From Warburgia ugandensis (Eukaryota > Streptophyta > Magnoliopsida > Canellales > Canellaceae): a stretch of 64,000 nucleotides of DNA. The notes beneath the pieces are model-generated. The model searched no databases and was not told the DNA's origin. It saw nothing but the letters and a program-made list of their open reading frames with translations. Below, in pieces: positions 38,723 to 49,570 of this stretch; position 1 is the stretch's first letter, and each line of letters starts with the position of its first letter. The position numbers were made by a program, and so were the translations under genes. The stretch spans positions 24,457,618 through 24,521,617 of the forward strand of contig CP141128.1 in the NCBI GenBank assembly GCA_035236585.1, written 5' to 3'.

Positions 38723-38827
38723 TAATTGTCTTTTATTGGATATAGAAGTATAAATGTGATTTATGTTCTAAGGTTTAATTGTTTTTATTAGATATAGAAG
38801 TGTAAATGTGATTTATGTTCTAAGTTA
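38723..38827 (+). repeat. 53-bp tandem duplication in LTR B
   Basis: Two copies beginning TAATTG and ending GATTTATGTTCTAAG, at 38723 and 38776. The duplication is shared with the other B LTR (45805), so it predates the divergence of the copies. Confidence 0.85.
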
Positions 38828-40770
38828 GAAAGCATGATAGTGTAATTTTTAAATTTGAGTATGATATGCCCTAAATGAGTAATTTGTTAGTAGATTTGAT
38901 TATCTTAAGATCATGTTAGTGTAAATTAGGATTTAAACATGATTTCATTATGATAGAAGATGTGTTTCATGACTTAGGATCATGTTAGTTTTATTTTACT
39001 AGCTTAAGTTACATTCGTAGGAAGAATATTAGTATATAGTTGTTAAACTTATATTTGATTTATGCTTTCAAGTTGATGATTTACTTATTGTCAAATTTTA
39101 TTCAATTTTTAAGTAGTTGTTAAGATATAAGGAGCATAAATCACCAAAAATGTAAACTAATGAAATATAGAGATTCATGGACAACTAAGATGAATGAATG
39201 ATTTTGACTTAATAAGGGCTATAGTTAGTAGGACAATATAAGGAATGTTTTATCATTTCCTTGGCCCAAAGTAGGAAAATAATGAACATCCATGGATAAC
39301 ATTGTGCATATCCATGGAAATTAATTAAAATCAATTAGAGAAGGGACTTAAGGTAAAGAGCTCATAGGAACCTTGTCAAAGGTTGAGCTAGTACCACACC
39401 AGTGGACTCTGAACATTGTGGTTATAGGGGGTATACAAGAGGAAAGTGCTTTTCCCTCACCTCCCGTTGACATAAGAGAGGTCTAAACACCTCCTTACAT
39501 GAGGATTGTACTAACTACTTTTTTAGCAGACTTTAACTGGTAAGTACTAGTCATCCTGAAATAAGGAGTTGTCTAGTAATATGAAGAAATAAATTATCTT
39601 CAACCAAGTAAGACACTAACTGGTTGAATAATAATAAGAACATAAAAAGATAGCAAATTATCTAACCCTGATAAAAATAATAAGTCAGATAAGGATGATC
39701 CAACAAGATGAGATCTTGTATGATCAAAAACAATAAGGAAAAAGAAACATCAATGTAAATTAGATTGTTATGTATGATATAGATAGTATTTGTATAGATG
39801 ATATTAAACCCATGGATATATGATATTCAAGGAAGAAAGATTCAGATCATCCTACATAAATATGATCAAAAGACCATATAGTATGTACCCTTGATTAGAA
39901 AAATGACATTATACATATGATTTGAGAGAGATATGTTGATCGAGACTATGACAGATTTCAAGGAGTAAGAATACCTTATTGAGGTAGGTGGATTATTAAG
40001 AATACCTTTACATGAAGATATATGTCTAATACATGATCTTATATTTTGAAGAATTGACATGTATAATACCAATATATTAAGGTAAATACCTCAAATTGAA
40101 ATATGATCCAACCAAATGATGAGAAAATTAAGTATTAAATAGTTAAGTTGAGAATTGAGAACAACCCTAAGTGAATAGGAAAGTAGAAAATATTCCAGCC
40201 CTAGATAAACAAACAGATAGTCTGATATGTATAAGTATTATTTTACATACAAGCTTGGAGGCTTATGGTTTTGTTTTAAACATGCATAGGCCTGGGGATG
40301 CTATGCTAGGAGAGTTGAGAGGGTTCGGCTACCCACTCTCTAAAACTTGATGATATTGAATACTAGGCCTATGAAAGGCTAGAAGTCGGGTGAGGCAATT
40401 ATGGGAAGGCCACCACTATGACAGCCATGGTCCTCCCATATGGACATGGATATTGAAATTTTCACTGAGAATGGTATAAGTGGATTGTTGAACAGTTATC
40501 CGAGCATGCTATACGGATCAGACTGTAAGCATAGTAGTCCTTGATTATTTTGCATTATGATGCATATGAAATTGGCATAGTAAAATGCCTTAAGGGATGG
40601 CATGATGAAATGCCAGGTAATTATATATTACCAATATTTTTCCCAAGAAGGGAAAATCCCAGTATAGTAACTGTCTGAGATACAAATCTCCCATAATGAA
40701 AGGAGTTGATCAGTTTTGTATGGAAATGATTATTGATTATTTTTACAATTTTAACGGATTTGTTCTTATA

Positions 40771-40900
40771 TAATATGTATGTATAAAGGTGAACACAAAT
40801 GATATGGAAATGAGATGTTCATATCAATAATAGGGTAATATGTATGTATAAAGGTGAACACAAATGATATGGAAATGAGATGTTCATATCAATAATAGTG
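40771..40900 (+). repeat. 65-bp perfect tandem duplication, this copy only
   Basis: TAATATGTATGTATAAAGG starts at 40771 and again at 40836, with no visible mismatch over most of the 65 bp. The other B LTR has a single copy near 47857, so the duplication arose in this copy after it diverged from the other. Confidence 0.85.
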
Positions 40901-41002
40901 GTCTATGAATGTGTTTATGATAGAATGAATTATGGAATAGTTGAAAATTGAGATTTTACTGTGAATAACTTACATTCTTATCCCCTACCAAGCATAGCTT
41001 GG

Positions 41003-41040
41003 TGAGATATTGTAAATGTTCGAATGGTTACAATATCTCA
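41003..41040 (+). other. Conserved stem-loop in family-B LTR
   Basis: TGAGATATTGTAA pairs with TTACAATATCTCA (13 bp) around a 12-nt loop containing TTCGAA. It matches the hairpins at 20860 and 48023. The outermost pairs present in those copies are lost here. Confidence 0.75.
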
Positions 41041-41239
41041 AATATAGAGAAGGAGACTTAGGAGCATAAGACTTAAAGAACTATTGAAGAATAAGTAATA
41101 AGGGTATATCCCTTGAAACATTGTATTGAGAGCATGTATTATATTTAGAATTTTGTAATTTGAATTGTGTATTTGGACAAGTATTGTAAGGATACAATGG
41201 GTTGTGTACTGTGAACCATTGGATGGATCCTGGAAGTTT

Positions 41240-41245
41240 AATAAA
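41240..41245 (+). terminator. Possible polyadenylation signal, LTR B
   Basis: AATAAA about 200 bp from the LTR end, conserved in place among the B copies. Confidence 0.45.
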
Positions 41246-41446
41246 ATTAGATTCCTTCAATGGAATTTTATTTTGTACACAAATTGTACTTATGTTATGT
41301 ATGAAGTGGTGACTTGGGTTTCCAAAACAAGTTTTAAAATAAAAGAATTTTTGCTGCTTTGTTTTGCAAAATTTTTTTACTGAGGGGACGCCCTTGCCTT
41401 TGAAAAATATATTATAAAATGTGTTTCAAAAACCCGGGTCTTCACA

Positions 41447-41484
41447 CTATAGCCAGCGATGTGTTAAGAAAAGTCTTAAGTTAA
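41447..41484 (+). repeat. 38-bp satellite remnant between two retroelements
   Basis: Contains GCCAGCGATGTGTTAAG and CTTAAGTTAA, exactly the satellite that should follow ATCATACTATA at 36956 and precede GCACATT at 55054. It shows that the B solo LTR and the A element are separate insertions into one and the same monomer. The first five bases are the right CTATA duplication and the last five (GTTAA) the left duplication of the next element. Confidence 0.9.
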
Positions 41485-41910
41485 TGTAATGACCCCATTT
41501 TTGTAACATTGAAATCCCGAGTTGATAATGGAAAGTTCACTTTTTGGAAATAAGGGTATTTTGGTCATTTCACTATTCACCCCAACTAGACCCAGAAATT
41601 TGGTCCTGAGAATGGAACCATTAGGTGCGTCTCAGAAAAAGGAATCCAACAAGACCAAAATCACCCAAAACAGAGTTAAAATGAGCAAATTATGGCCCTT
41701 TGAAGTTCAAGGGTAAAAATGTAATTTAATTCAAAAACGGGTTTGGTCTGAGAAAACAGGGACCCGTTTTGATACGAACACCCCTCTTCTTCAACCTCTT
41801 GGAGGATTCTAGAACGGTAGTGTTTAGGGGAGAAACCACCGCCATTCTGGAGGTTTCTCCACCGCCATTCAATGTCAGTAAGAACCCCCTCCAGAACCCT
41901 CTTCTAGCTC

Positions 41911-41918
41911 TATAAATA
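41911..41918 (+). promoter_or_regulatory. Putative LTR-A TATA box in a palindrome
   Basis: TATAAATA in the perfect palindrome-like AGCTCTATAAATAGAGCT (8-bp arms around AA). It is preserved in the 3' LTR (53431) and in the minus-strand LTR (17377). Upstream lies a GC-rich region with repeated CCGCCATT motifs. Confidence 0.65.
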
Positions 41919-42109
41919 GAGCTCTTTGGTGCCTCTAATGGCAGCCCAAAAGCTTGAGAAAAACCCATTGTGGAGAAGCAAACAAGAGGAGAAAATGTGG
42001 GAAAAACTCGGCCACGAACCAAGTATATTCAAAACCCCTCCAAACCCATCTCCCCCTTAGTCTTAGGCTAAGTTTTCCCAAGTTTTTGTATGAAAAATCA
42101 TGCAAAATA

Positions 42110-42360
42110 GGGCTCTAGGGAGCCACAAAGGACCCAGGACGGTCCCTGGGGCGCACTGATACGACAGGGTCGAACCAGGGCGTCCCTAGGATGCCCACGT
42201 CCCCGTCCAACTGAAACGCACCCCGTGCGTTGAGGAAACCCAACGGGCGCGTCCACGGATGCGCCCACAGATGAGAATCACGGGCGAAAGCCTGGTGCAT
42301 CTGTAGACGTGCTCGCTGGGGTGCATGTCGCTAACGCGGGACACGTTAGCGTCTCAGGCT
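42110..42360 (+). other. GC/CpG-rich block of LTR A
   Basis: A stretch much richer in G, C and CpG than the AT-rich surroundings. It includes the inverted repeat CGCTAACG/CGTTAGCG at 42329-42351. The 3' LTR has a matching, more eroded version near 53640-53880. It lies downstream of the TATA box, so it may be in the transcribed leader; no coding potential is claimed. Confidence 0.6.
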
Positions 42361-43423
42361 TCCACCTCTTAAAGGTCTTCTATGTACACTCGGTACTAAA
42401 AAGCCTATAACTTGAGTTCTAAGACTCCGATTGAGGCGCCGCGAAAGGCATTGTGTTTGTATTGACGACGCAGACACACTCAAACCATAAAATAGCTGCT
42501 GAAGGCCCTATATAAGGTGGGCATGACCCTTTAACCATAATAGTGGTGCGGGGCCACTAAACCTTTGTAAAACTGACTATACCAAGGCCCAATCAGGGAC
42601 CTTAAGAGACCCTTAGGCATGGGAATGAACCCTTAATGCCTAAGTAGTGTGGTAACCTATTCTAAAACTTATAGAAATAGGCCAAGCTAACCTTGTTCCC
42701 CTAAACCATGTTCAGGAGCATACGAGGATAAGGAGATTAGCGCGATCTTGCTAGGTAGGTGCTCTATTGCTACTAGACTTTTTAAAAGAACCCATGAGTG
42801 TTTTGAGAATGCATGTTTTAAGTTTAAGTTATATGACTTGTTTAGCAAATACATTATGCATAGACATGTTTTGCAAACAATTGCATATATTGCATGATTT
42901 GTGAGCATTGAGTTTTTGAAAAATTGCATGTCCTTAAGGGTTACCAAAAGATGCTGGAGTGCCCAAAAGACACTGGGTGGGCAGTTGTGAGGGACCCATA
43001 GAGGACAGGTTTTGAAAAAGAGGTTTTTTGCTTGTTTGATCATATATGATTTGGGGTAGGAAGCTCGTGGGCGCTATGCCGAGAGGTCTGGGGTGGCCTC
43101 CCAGCCTCTACCATTATTAGGTGGAATGGGTACCACGCCCAAAAAAGGGCATGTCCCTACGTCGACAGCATGTGGTACAGTGGGCTACCACTGGTGTCAC
43201 AGCACTGGGTCGATGTGTCATATGCCCCGTGGAGGCTATGACCGAGTGTCCCTAGGTACCCAGGGACCACACGGCAGTGAGGTCGTGGGGCATAGTGGGC
43301 CCTATGTTTTCATGGATTTACTTGCATTGCATATGGCATGACATGAGGTTGGTCAACCATACCATACCATATATCCATGAGTTGGATTCAGTTGAGCATT
43401 TTATGCATATCATTATGTTTATG

Positions 43424-43439
43424 ATATATATATATATAT
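43424..43439. repeat. (TA)n microsatellite in LTR A
   Basis: About eight AT units within the 5' LTR, matching the shorter run at 16518-16531. Confidence 0.85.
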
Positions 43440-43984
43440 GATACTTTCGACTTGGATTATGCGATTCTTTAAGTCGTCAGTATTCCGACAATGGTTTTTA
43501 ATATCGATATTGAACATGAGTGTACAAACATGCACATGTTTTAAAGAGCATATGATTTTAAACATAGCATGCATTGCAAAATTAGTAGTGATGGACGCCT
43601 ATTGAGTATAGTATATACTCACCCAATCCTTAACATTTTTCAAACACAAAGTAAACACTTAAGGACAGGATATATGGCGACAGACCCTTGATAGAGAACG
43701 TCTAAACTAAGTACAAGTGAGTAAACCCGTACTGTACCTTTTAGTGTTACTTGATTGTAATTACTCTCTGTAACTGAGGCTTTGACTAACACTTTCTTGG
43801 GAATAGAGTCAATTTAAAACTATGCCATGGCTATATGATTTGAAAATGTGTTTTGACACTCGGGGTTTTACACGAAAGATTACTTTCCAAAAAGAAAAAG
43901 AATTTCATGCATTTCATATTTCTAAAACAAGAGATCTCGCCTTTTTATCAAATTTGCATCATATAAAACCCGGGTCGTCACAGT

Positions 43985-43996
43985 TGGTATCAGAGC
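43985..43996 (+). other. Primer-binding site, initiator tRNA-Met type
   Basis: TGGTATCAGAGC, two bases after the LTR end. It is complementary to the 3' end of plant initiator methionine tRNA, the common primer for plant Ty3/gypsy and Ty1/copia elements. It fixes the 5' LTR boundary and the element's orientation. Confidence 0.92.
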
Positions 43997-44595
43997 AAGG
44001 TTTGACGTTACTCACCGCCCAGTTATGTAATGACCCCGAATTTTTGTAAATTATTAAGGAAAATTAATAAAGTTTGAATTTTAGAAATTCTAGGCTGGAA
44101 TATTAGGTTATTGAAAATTCTCTTTTTATAGAGATTATATTATGAATTAAAACATGGAAATTATGGATATACTTGAAAAACTGATCAAAACAACATTAAG
44201 TATGTTCAATTATGAGTTAAAATGAAAATTCCTTAATTTTTCCATTTGGGGGTAAAATGGTAATTCTACCCATATCCCATATCCAAGAAATAAGACCTCA
44301 ATATTCATGAAGCACTTAGAAATACGATTCCAACGCCACTAAGTACGCTTGATTCTAAGTTCGGACAAATATTGCCTATTATTCTCCAATTTTAGAGTTA
44401 AAAGGGCAAAAAGGTCTTTTTACATAAAAGTGGGGCCCACAAAGTGGGCCAACGTTCTAGAAGCACCAATAATTGCTTAGTGTATTATTGTTGGTAGTGG
44501 AGATTGTAGTGGGAATGGAGAATGCATTAGTAATTAAAAATTCTAAAGTAATAAAATATCTTATCAAAAGAAATAATAAAAAATTCAAATTTGGC

Positions 44596-44603
44596 TATAA
44601 ATA
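44596..44603 (+). promoter_or_regulatory. Putative LTR-B TATA box
   Basis: TATAAATA in the same GGCTATAAATATG context as 37510, about 570 bp into the LTR. Confidence 0.5.
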
Positions 44604-45804
44604 TGTCCCAAAAATTTCCAAAAATATTCACAACCTTAACCACGAAATTTCCAAATCTTCCTTGGAATTTCAGCCCCAAATTGCCCTTCATCCCTCCCTA
44701 AACTCTCTTTTCCTTATTTCTTTGTCCTCTTTCTAATTGGAACAACAGACCTAAATTCAATTAGGCACTCCGTTCTAGGAAGAATCTCATCAATTTCACC
44801 GTCCATAACATCTATACTACAGTATATAGAAAAATCCTAAATCAATTTCAAGATCCAACGGTTCTAACAACAGAAATCACAAAAAAGTGGACAATCGGGC
44901 TATATTATCATCAACCGGTAATTCTCTCAAATTGGGCATCAATTATATTGTTTTTCTCCAATCAGGTAGGTGGAACTACTTCCCATACATATTTATTATG
45001 TTTTAGTGTAATTTTTATTTTTCTGTAATTTAATTTGAATGAAAAATGGTAAAAATAAAGTAAATACAAGAGCCTCCAATTTATGGTGATAGAGAGCTCA
45101 GATGAAAATTTTGAGCTTTCTAATCGATCTATAAGGGTCCAAAACCCTTAGGGTACAATTTTCAAGAAAATTTAACAAGGTTTGGACCCTCAATTGAGAG
45201 AGATTAATTCTGGTGGGCCCGATCAAATCTGGATCCTAGGAACGGCTGTAAATTTCAATTTAAGATTGTGGAGGCATATGAACTCCAAATTGAGATCGGA
45301 AAGAAGATATGGAAAGCATGTGATGTCTAGCTTCTAATGAAGTCATAATATTTTTAAAAATTATTCCTGAATTATTCTGTATTTTGGAAATAAGTGTCCG
45401 ATTTCTAAGATCTTCAAGATCTGAGGTGATCAGATCTTGGAAATTTATTTTAATGATGATATAATACTGTAATAAAGTAATATCTATGGTTAATTTGGAC
45501 AGATCTAGGATAAATTAGGGGATCTACCCTTTATGGTAGAAAAACCCTAAAAATACAAAGGGACCCACTTGATCAATGAGATCAAGTATGATCATATCCT
45601 TGGGATGGATTAAAGGGATGATATTATGTTGAAATCCAGTTAGATCATGGATGAAATGTGATAAAATCAAATGGATATGATTTTTGGATCTTAATGGATT
45701 AAAAGCCCTAAAGGTAATTAAAACCCTTAATCTAAAGAAAAACACCTGAGATCTAATGGTTGGATCATATTTAAAGGTTTATAATAATCTTAATAAAATT
45801 AACT

Positions 45805-45909
45805 TAATTGTCTTTTATTGGATATAGAAGTATAAATGTGATTTATGTTCTAAGGTTTAATTGTTTTTATTAGATATAGAAGTGTAAATGTGATTTATGT
45901 TCTAAGTTA
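45805..45909 (+). repeat. 53-bp tandem duplication in LTR B
   Basis: Two copies at 45805 and 45858, equivalent to 38723-38827 in the other B LTR. Confidence 0.85.
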
Positions 45910-48022
45910 GAAAGCATGATAGTGTAATCTTTAAATTTGAGTATGATATGCCCTAAATGAGTAATTTGTTAGTAGATTTGATTATCTTAAGATCATGTTA
46001 GTGTATATTAGGATTTAAACATGATTTCATTATGATAGAAGATGTGTTTCATGACTTAGGATCATGTTAGTTTTATTTTACTAGCTTAAGTTACATTTGT
46101 AGGAAGAATATTAGTATATAGTTGTTAAACTTATATTTGATTTATGCTTTCAAGTTGATGATTTACTTATTGTCAAATTTTATTCAATTTTTAAGTAGTT
46201 GTTAAGATATAAGGAGCATAAATCACCAAAAATGTAAACTAATGAAATATAGAGATTCATGGACAACTAAGATGAATGAATGATTTTGACTTAATAAGGG
46301 CTATAGTTAGTAGGACAATATAAGGAATGATTTATTATTTCCTTGGCCCAAAGTAGGAAAATAATGAACATCCATGGATGACATTGTGCATATCCATGGA
46401 AATTAATTAAAATCAATTAGAGAAGGGACTTAAGGTAAAGAGCTCATAGGAACCTTGTCAAAGGTTGAGTTAGTACTACTCCAGTGGACTCTGAACATTG
46501 TGGTTATAGGGGGTATACAAGAGCCAAGTGCTTTTCCCTCACCTCCCATTGATGTAAGAGATGTCTAAACGCCTCCTTACATGAGGGTTGTATTAACCAC
46601 TTTTTGAGCAGACATTAACTGGTAAGTACTAGTCATCCTGAAATAAGGAGGAGTTGTCTAGTGATAGGAAGAAATAAATTATCTTCAACCAAGTAAGACA
46701 CTAACTAGTTGAATAATAATAAGAACATAAAAAGATAGCAAATTATCTAACCCTAATAAAAAATAGTATGTGAGATAAGGATGATCAAACAAGATGAGAT
46801 CTTGTATGATCAAAAACAATAAGGAAAAAGAAACATCAATGTAAATTAGATTGTTATGTATGATATAGATAGTATTTGTATAGATGATATTAAACCCATG
46901 GAAATATGATATTCAAGAAAGAAAGATTCAGATCATCCTACATAAGGATGATCAAAAGACCATGTAGTATGTACCCTTGATTAGAAAAATGACATTATAC
47001 ATATGATTTGAGAGATATATGTTGATCAAGACTATGACAGATTTCAAGGAGTAAGAATACCTTATTGAGGTAGGTGGATTATTAAGAATACCTTTACATG
47101 AAGATACATGTCTAATACATGATCTTATGTTTTGAAGTATTGACATGTATGATACCAATATATTAAGGTAAATACCTCAAATTGAAATATGATCCAACCA
47201 AATGATGAGGAAAATAAGTATTAAATGGTCAAGTTGAGAATTGAGAACAACTCTAAGTGAATAGGAAAATAGAAAATATTCCAGCCCTAGATAAACGGAC
47301 AAATAGTCTGATATGTATAAGTATTATTTTACATACATGCTTGGAGGCTTGTGGTTTTATTTTAAACAGGCATAGGCCTGGGGATGCTATGCTATGAGAG
47401 TTAAGAGGGTTTGGCCACCCACTCTCTGAAACTTGATGATATTGAATACCAGGCCTAAGAAAGGCTAAAAGTTGGGTGGGGCATTTATGGGAAGGCCACC
47501 ACTGTGGTAGCCATGGTCCTCCCATATGGACATGGATATTGTAATTTCCACTGAGAATGGTATAAGTGGATTATTGAACAGTTATCCGGGCGCGTTGTAC
47601 GGATCAGACTGCAAGCATAGTAGTCCTTGATTATTTTGTATTATGAAGCATATGAAATTGGCATAGTGAAATGCCTTAAGGGATGGCATGATGAAATGCC
47701 AGGTTATTGTATATTATCAATATTTTTCCCAAGAAAGGAAATTCCCTGTATAGTAACTAGCTAAGATACAAATCTCTTATAATGAAAGGAGTTGATCAGC
47801 TTTCTATAGAAATGATTCTTGATTATTTTTTCAATTTTAACGAATTTGTCCTTAGACAATATGTATGTATAAAGGTGATCACAAATGATATGGAAATGAG
47901 ATGTTCATATCAATAATAGTTGTCTATGAATGTGTTTATGATAGAACGAATTATGAGATACTTGAATATTGAGATTATACTATCAATAACTTAGATTCTT
48001 ATCCCCTACCAACCATAGCTTG

Positions 48023-48062
48023 CTGAGATATTGTAAATGTTCGAATGTTTACAATATCTCAG
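48023..48062 (+). other. Conserved stem-loop in family-B LTR (best copy)
   Basis: CTGAGATATTGTAAA pairs perfectly over 15 bp with TTTACAATATCTCAG around the 10-nt loop TGTTCGAATG. It is the longest-stem version of the hairpin seen at 20860 and 41003. Confidence 0.8.
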
Positions 48063-48244
48063 ATACAGAGAAGGAGACTTAGAAGCTCAAGACTTGAAGA
48101 ACAATTGAAGAATAAGTAATCAGGGTATATCCCTTGAAACATTGTATTAGAACATGTATTGAATTTTGAACTTTGTAATTTGGACAAGTATTGTAAGGAT
48201 ACAATGGGCTATGTACTGTGAACCACTGGATGGATCCTGAGTTT

Positions 48245-48250
48245 AATAAA
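48245..48250 (+). terminator. Possible polyadenylation signal, LTR B
   Basis: AATAAA about 200 bp from the LTR end, at the same place as in the other B copies. Confidence 0.45.
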
Positions 48251-48448
48251 AGAATATTCCTTCAATGGAATTTTTATCTTATACAAAATTCTACTTATGT
48301 TATGTATGAGGTGGCGACCTAGGTTTTACAAAACAAATTCTAAAGAAAAGAATTTCCGCTACTTTGGTTTGGAAAATTTTTTTACTCTAAGGGCCCTTTC
48401 TTTACAAAATGTATTATAAAATGTGTTATAAAAACTCGGGTCGCCACA

Positions 48449-48550
48449 ACTTATAAGGAGAATAACTTATAATCAGGTTTCATCTATGAAAGGGTAAGGG
48501 GTAATAGGATAACACATACTAAGGTCTGGTAAATTACCTTGTGATTACAG
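48449..48550 (+). other. Family-A leader between nested LTR and gag
   Basis: About 100 bp of untranslated leader resuming after the nested insertion and running to the gag start codon. Together with 43983-44025 it makes a leader of only about 145 bp. No other feature is seen. Confidence 0.7.
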
Positions 48551-49570
48551 ATGCCTAAAAAGAAAGGAAGCAATGCTCCAAGACTTGAAGCCCCACTAGT
48601 GGACTCCACTGGGTCGGGCAATGGGATGGCTGAATTGTTCCAGCAATTCCTACAGCATATGGGACAATACATGAATAGTCAAAGCCAAACCCCTACCACC
48701 CGAGATCCTTCCCTTGATAAAGTAATAGATAGGACTGAGGTTCAGTTAGAAAGGTTTCAAAAATTAGCTCCCTCATTCACAGGAGAAGATGAAGCATCTA
48801 CAGCTGAAAAATGGTTAATTGATATTGAAAAGATATTTAAAGCCATGTACATAGCTGAAGAAAGAAAGGTACCCATGGCCACATTTGTGCTTAGAGGAGA
48901 GGCTACCTTTTGGTGGGAAACAGTGGAAAGGACTTATTTTGACCAGCAAGAAACAATAGGATGGGAAGAGTTTAAAAAGGTCTTTAATTACAAATATTAT
49001 CCTAAACATGTAAGAAAATAGAAAGAAAAGGAATTTATGGACTTAGAACAAGGGAACATGACTGTCCAACAGTATGAAAATAGATTCATCAGCCTCTGAA
49101 GATTTGCACCACGTGCTTGTGCTGATGAGGAAGATGCAGTAGAAAGATTTGTAGATGGGCTCAACCCAGGACTCAGGAAGAGAGTTCTAGGTTTCCAACC
49201 TTCCACCGTAGCCAAGGTAGTAGAGATGGCCTCCCTATACAAAAATGATTATCAAAGGAATTAGGCGATGAAGGAAACTAAGAACATAAACACCATGAGA
49301 TATAAAGGAAAGAGACCATTTCAGTCATTTGGACCCAGACCACCTTTCAAGAATTTGTTTGAAAACAAAGGAAAAAGGCCAGACTGGAAGACATGCCCTA
49401 GGTGTAATAGGAATCATTCAGGCAAACCATGTCCCATTTTCAACATCACTTGCTATAGTTGTGGAGAATTAGGACATTTTGCTAATAATTGTCCTAAAAG
49501 GAAAGTTGAAGAGCGTAAAGAAGATCAGGTTCCAAAGGAGCCAAGGACGTGTCTTTGTCCTCACTTCTAG
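48551..49570 (+). pseudogene. gag: gag of family-A chromovirus (broken)
   Basis: Starts at an ATG with a lysine-rich N-terminus (MPKKKGSN). The retrotransposon gag (capsid-like) region follows, with EKWLIDIEKIF at ~95-105 and FWWETVERTYF at ~120-130. It ends with two zinc-binding motifs: a short CPRCNRNHSGKPC (CX2CX3HX4C) and the classic knuckle CYSCGELGHFANNC (CX2CX4HX4C) at 49451-49492. Gag would package the RNA into a virus-like particle in the cytoplasm. Premature stops fall at 49019-49021, near 49098 and at 49262-49264. A 1-nt frameshift near 49545 separates it from the protease, which in an intact relative would be in frame. Non-functional as it stands. Confidence 0.88.

Larger units (their letters stand above)
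36957..41446 (+). mobile_element. Complete solo LTR, family B (4,490 bp)
   Basis: The element starts TGTAATGACCCC and ends CCCGGGTCTTCACA, flanked by CTATA on both sides, so both insertion edges are intact. There is no primer-binding site, polypurine tract or coding region inside. The whole interval aligns end to end with the other B copy at 44026-48448, which is why it is read as one very long LTR left by LTR-LTR recombination and not as a full element. A conserved TATA box lies ~550 bp in, a poly(A) signal ~200 bp from the end, and a 12-13 bp stem hairpin upstream of that. Open frames near 37405-37678 and 39866-40072 are short, lack homology and fall within the LTR. Confidence 0.88.
41485..43982 (+). 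mobile_element. 5' LTR of family-A chromovirus (2,498 bp)
   Basis: Starts TGTAATGACCCC and ends CCCGGGTCGTCACA, followed two bases later by the primer-binding site. It contains a palindromic TATA box at 41911, a GC- and CpG-rich block at 42110-42360, and a (TA)n tract at 43424-43439. It is about 450 bp longer than the 3' LTR, mainly because two segments (about 42430-42570 and 43235-43605) are absent there. Short open frames within it are not supported as genes. Confidence 0.92.
44026..48448 (+). mobile_element. Nested solo LTR, family B (4,423 bp)
   Basis: The LTR starts TGTAATGACCCC and ends ACTCGGGTCGCCACA. Flanking pentamers are AGTTA (44021-44025) and ACTTA (48449-48453), a target duplication with one mismatch. 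It sits in the family-A leader between PBS and gag, so it inserted after A. It aligns end to end with 36957-41446. Divergence is visible in the first few hundred bases, but about 45.77-46.33 kb is nearly identical to 38.69-39.25 kb. No internal coding region is present. Confidence 0.9.

Noticed and set aside
36957..41446. Family-B copies as complete small non-autonomous elements with short LTRs
   Set aside because: No direct terminal repeats were found within a copy, and no PBS or PPT; the solo-LTR reading fits better.
43983..44040. PBS at 43985 as the primer site of family B
   Set aside because: It precedes the B LTR start and lies two bases after the end of LTR A, so it belongs to element A. 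B begins after its own target duplication at 44026.
49545..49570. Programmed frameshift between gag and protease
   Set aside because: Stops occur on both sides and a single missing G explains the frame change. Plant chromoviruses usually have a single gag-pol frame, so decay is more likely than programming.
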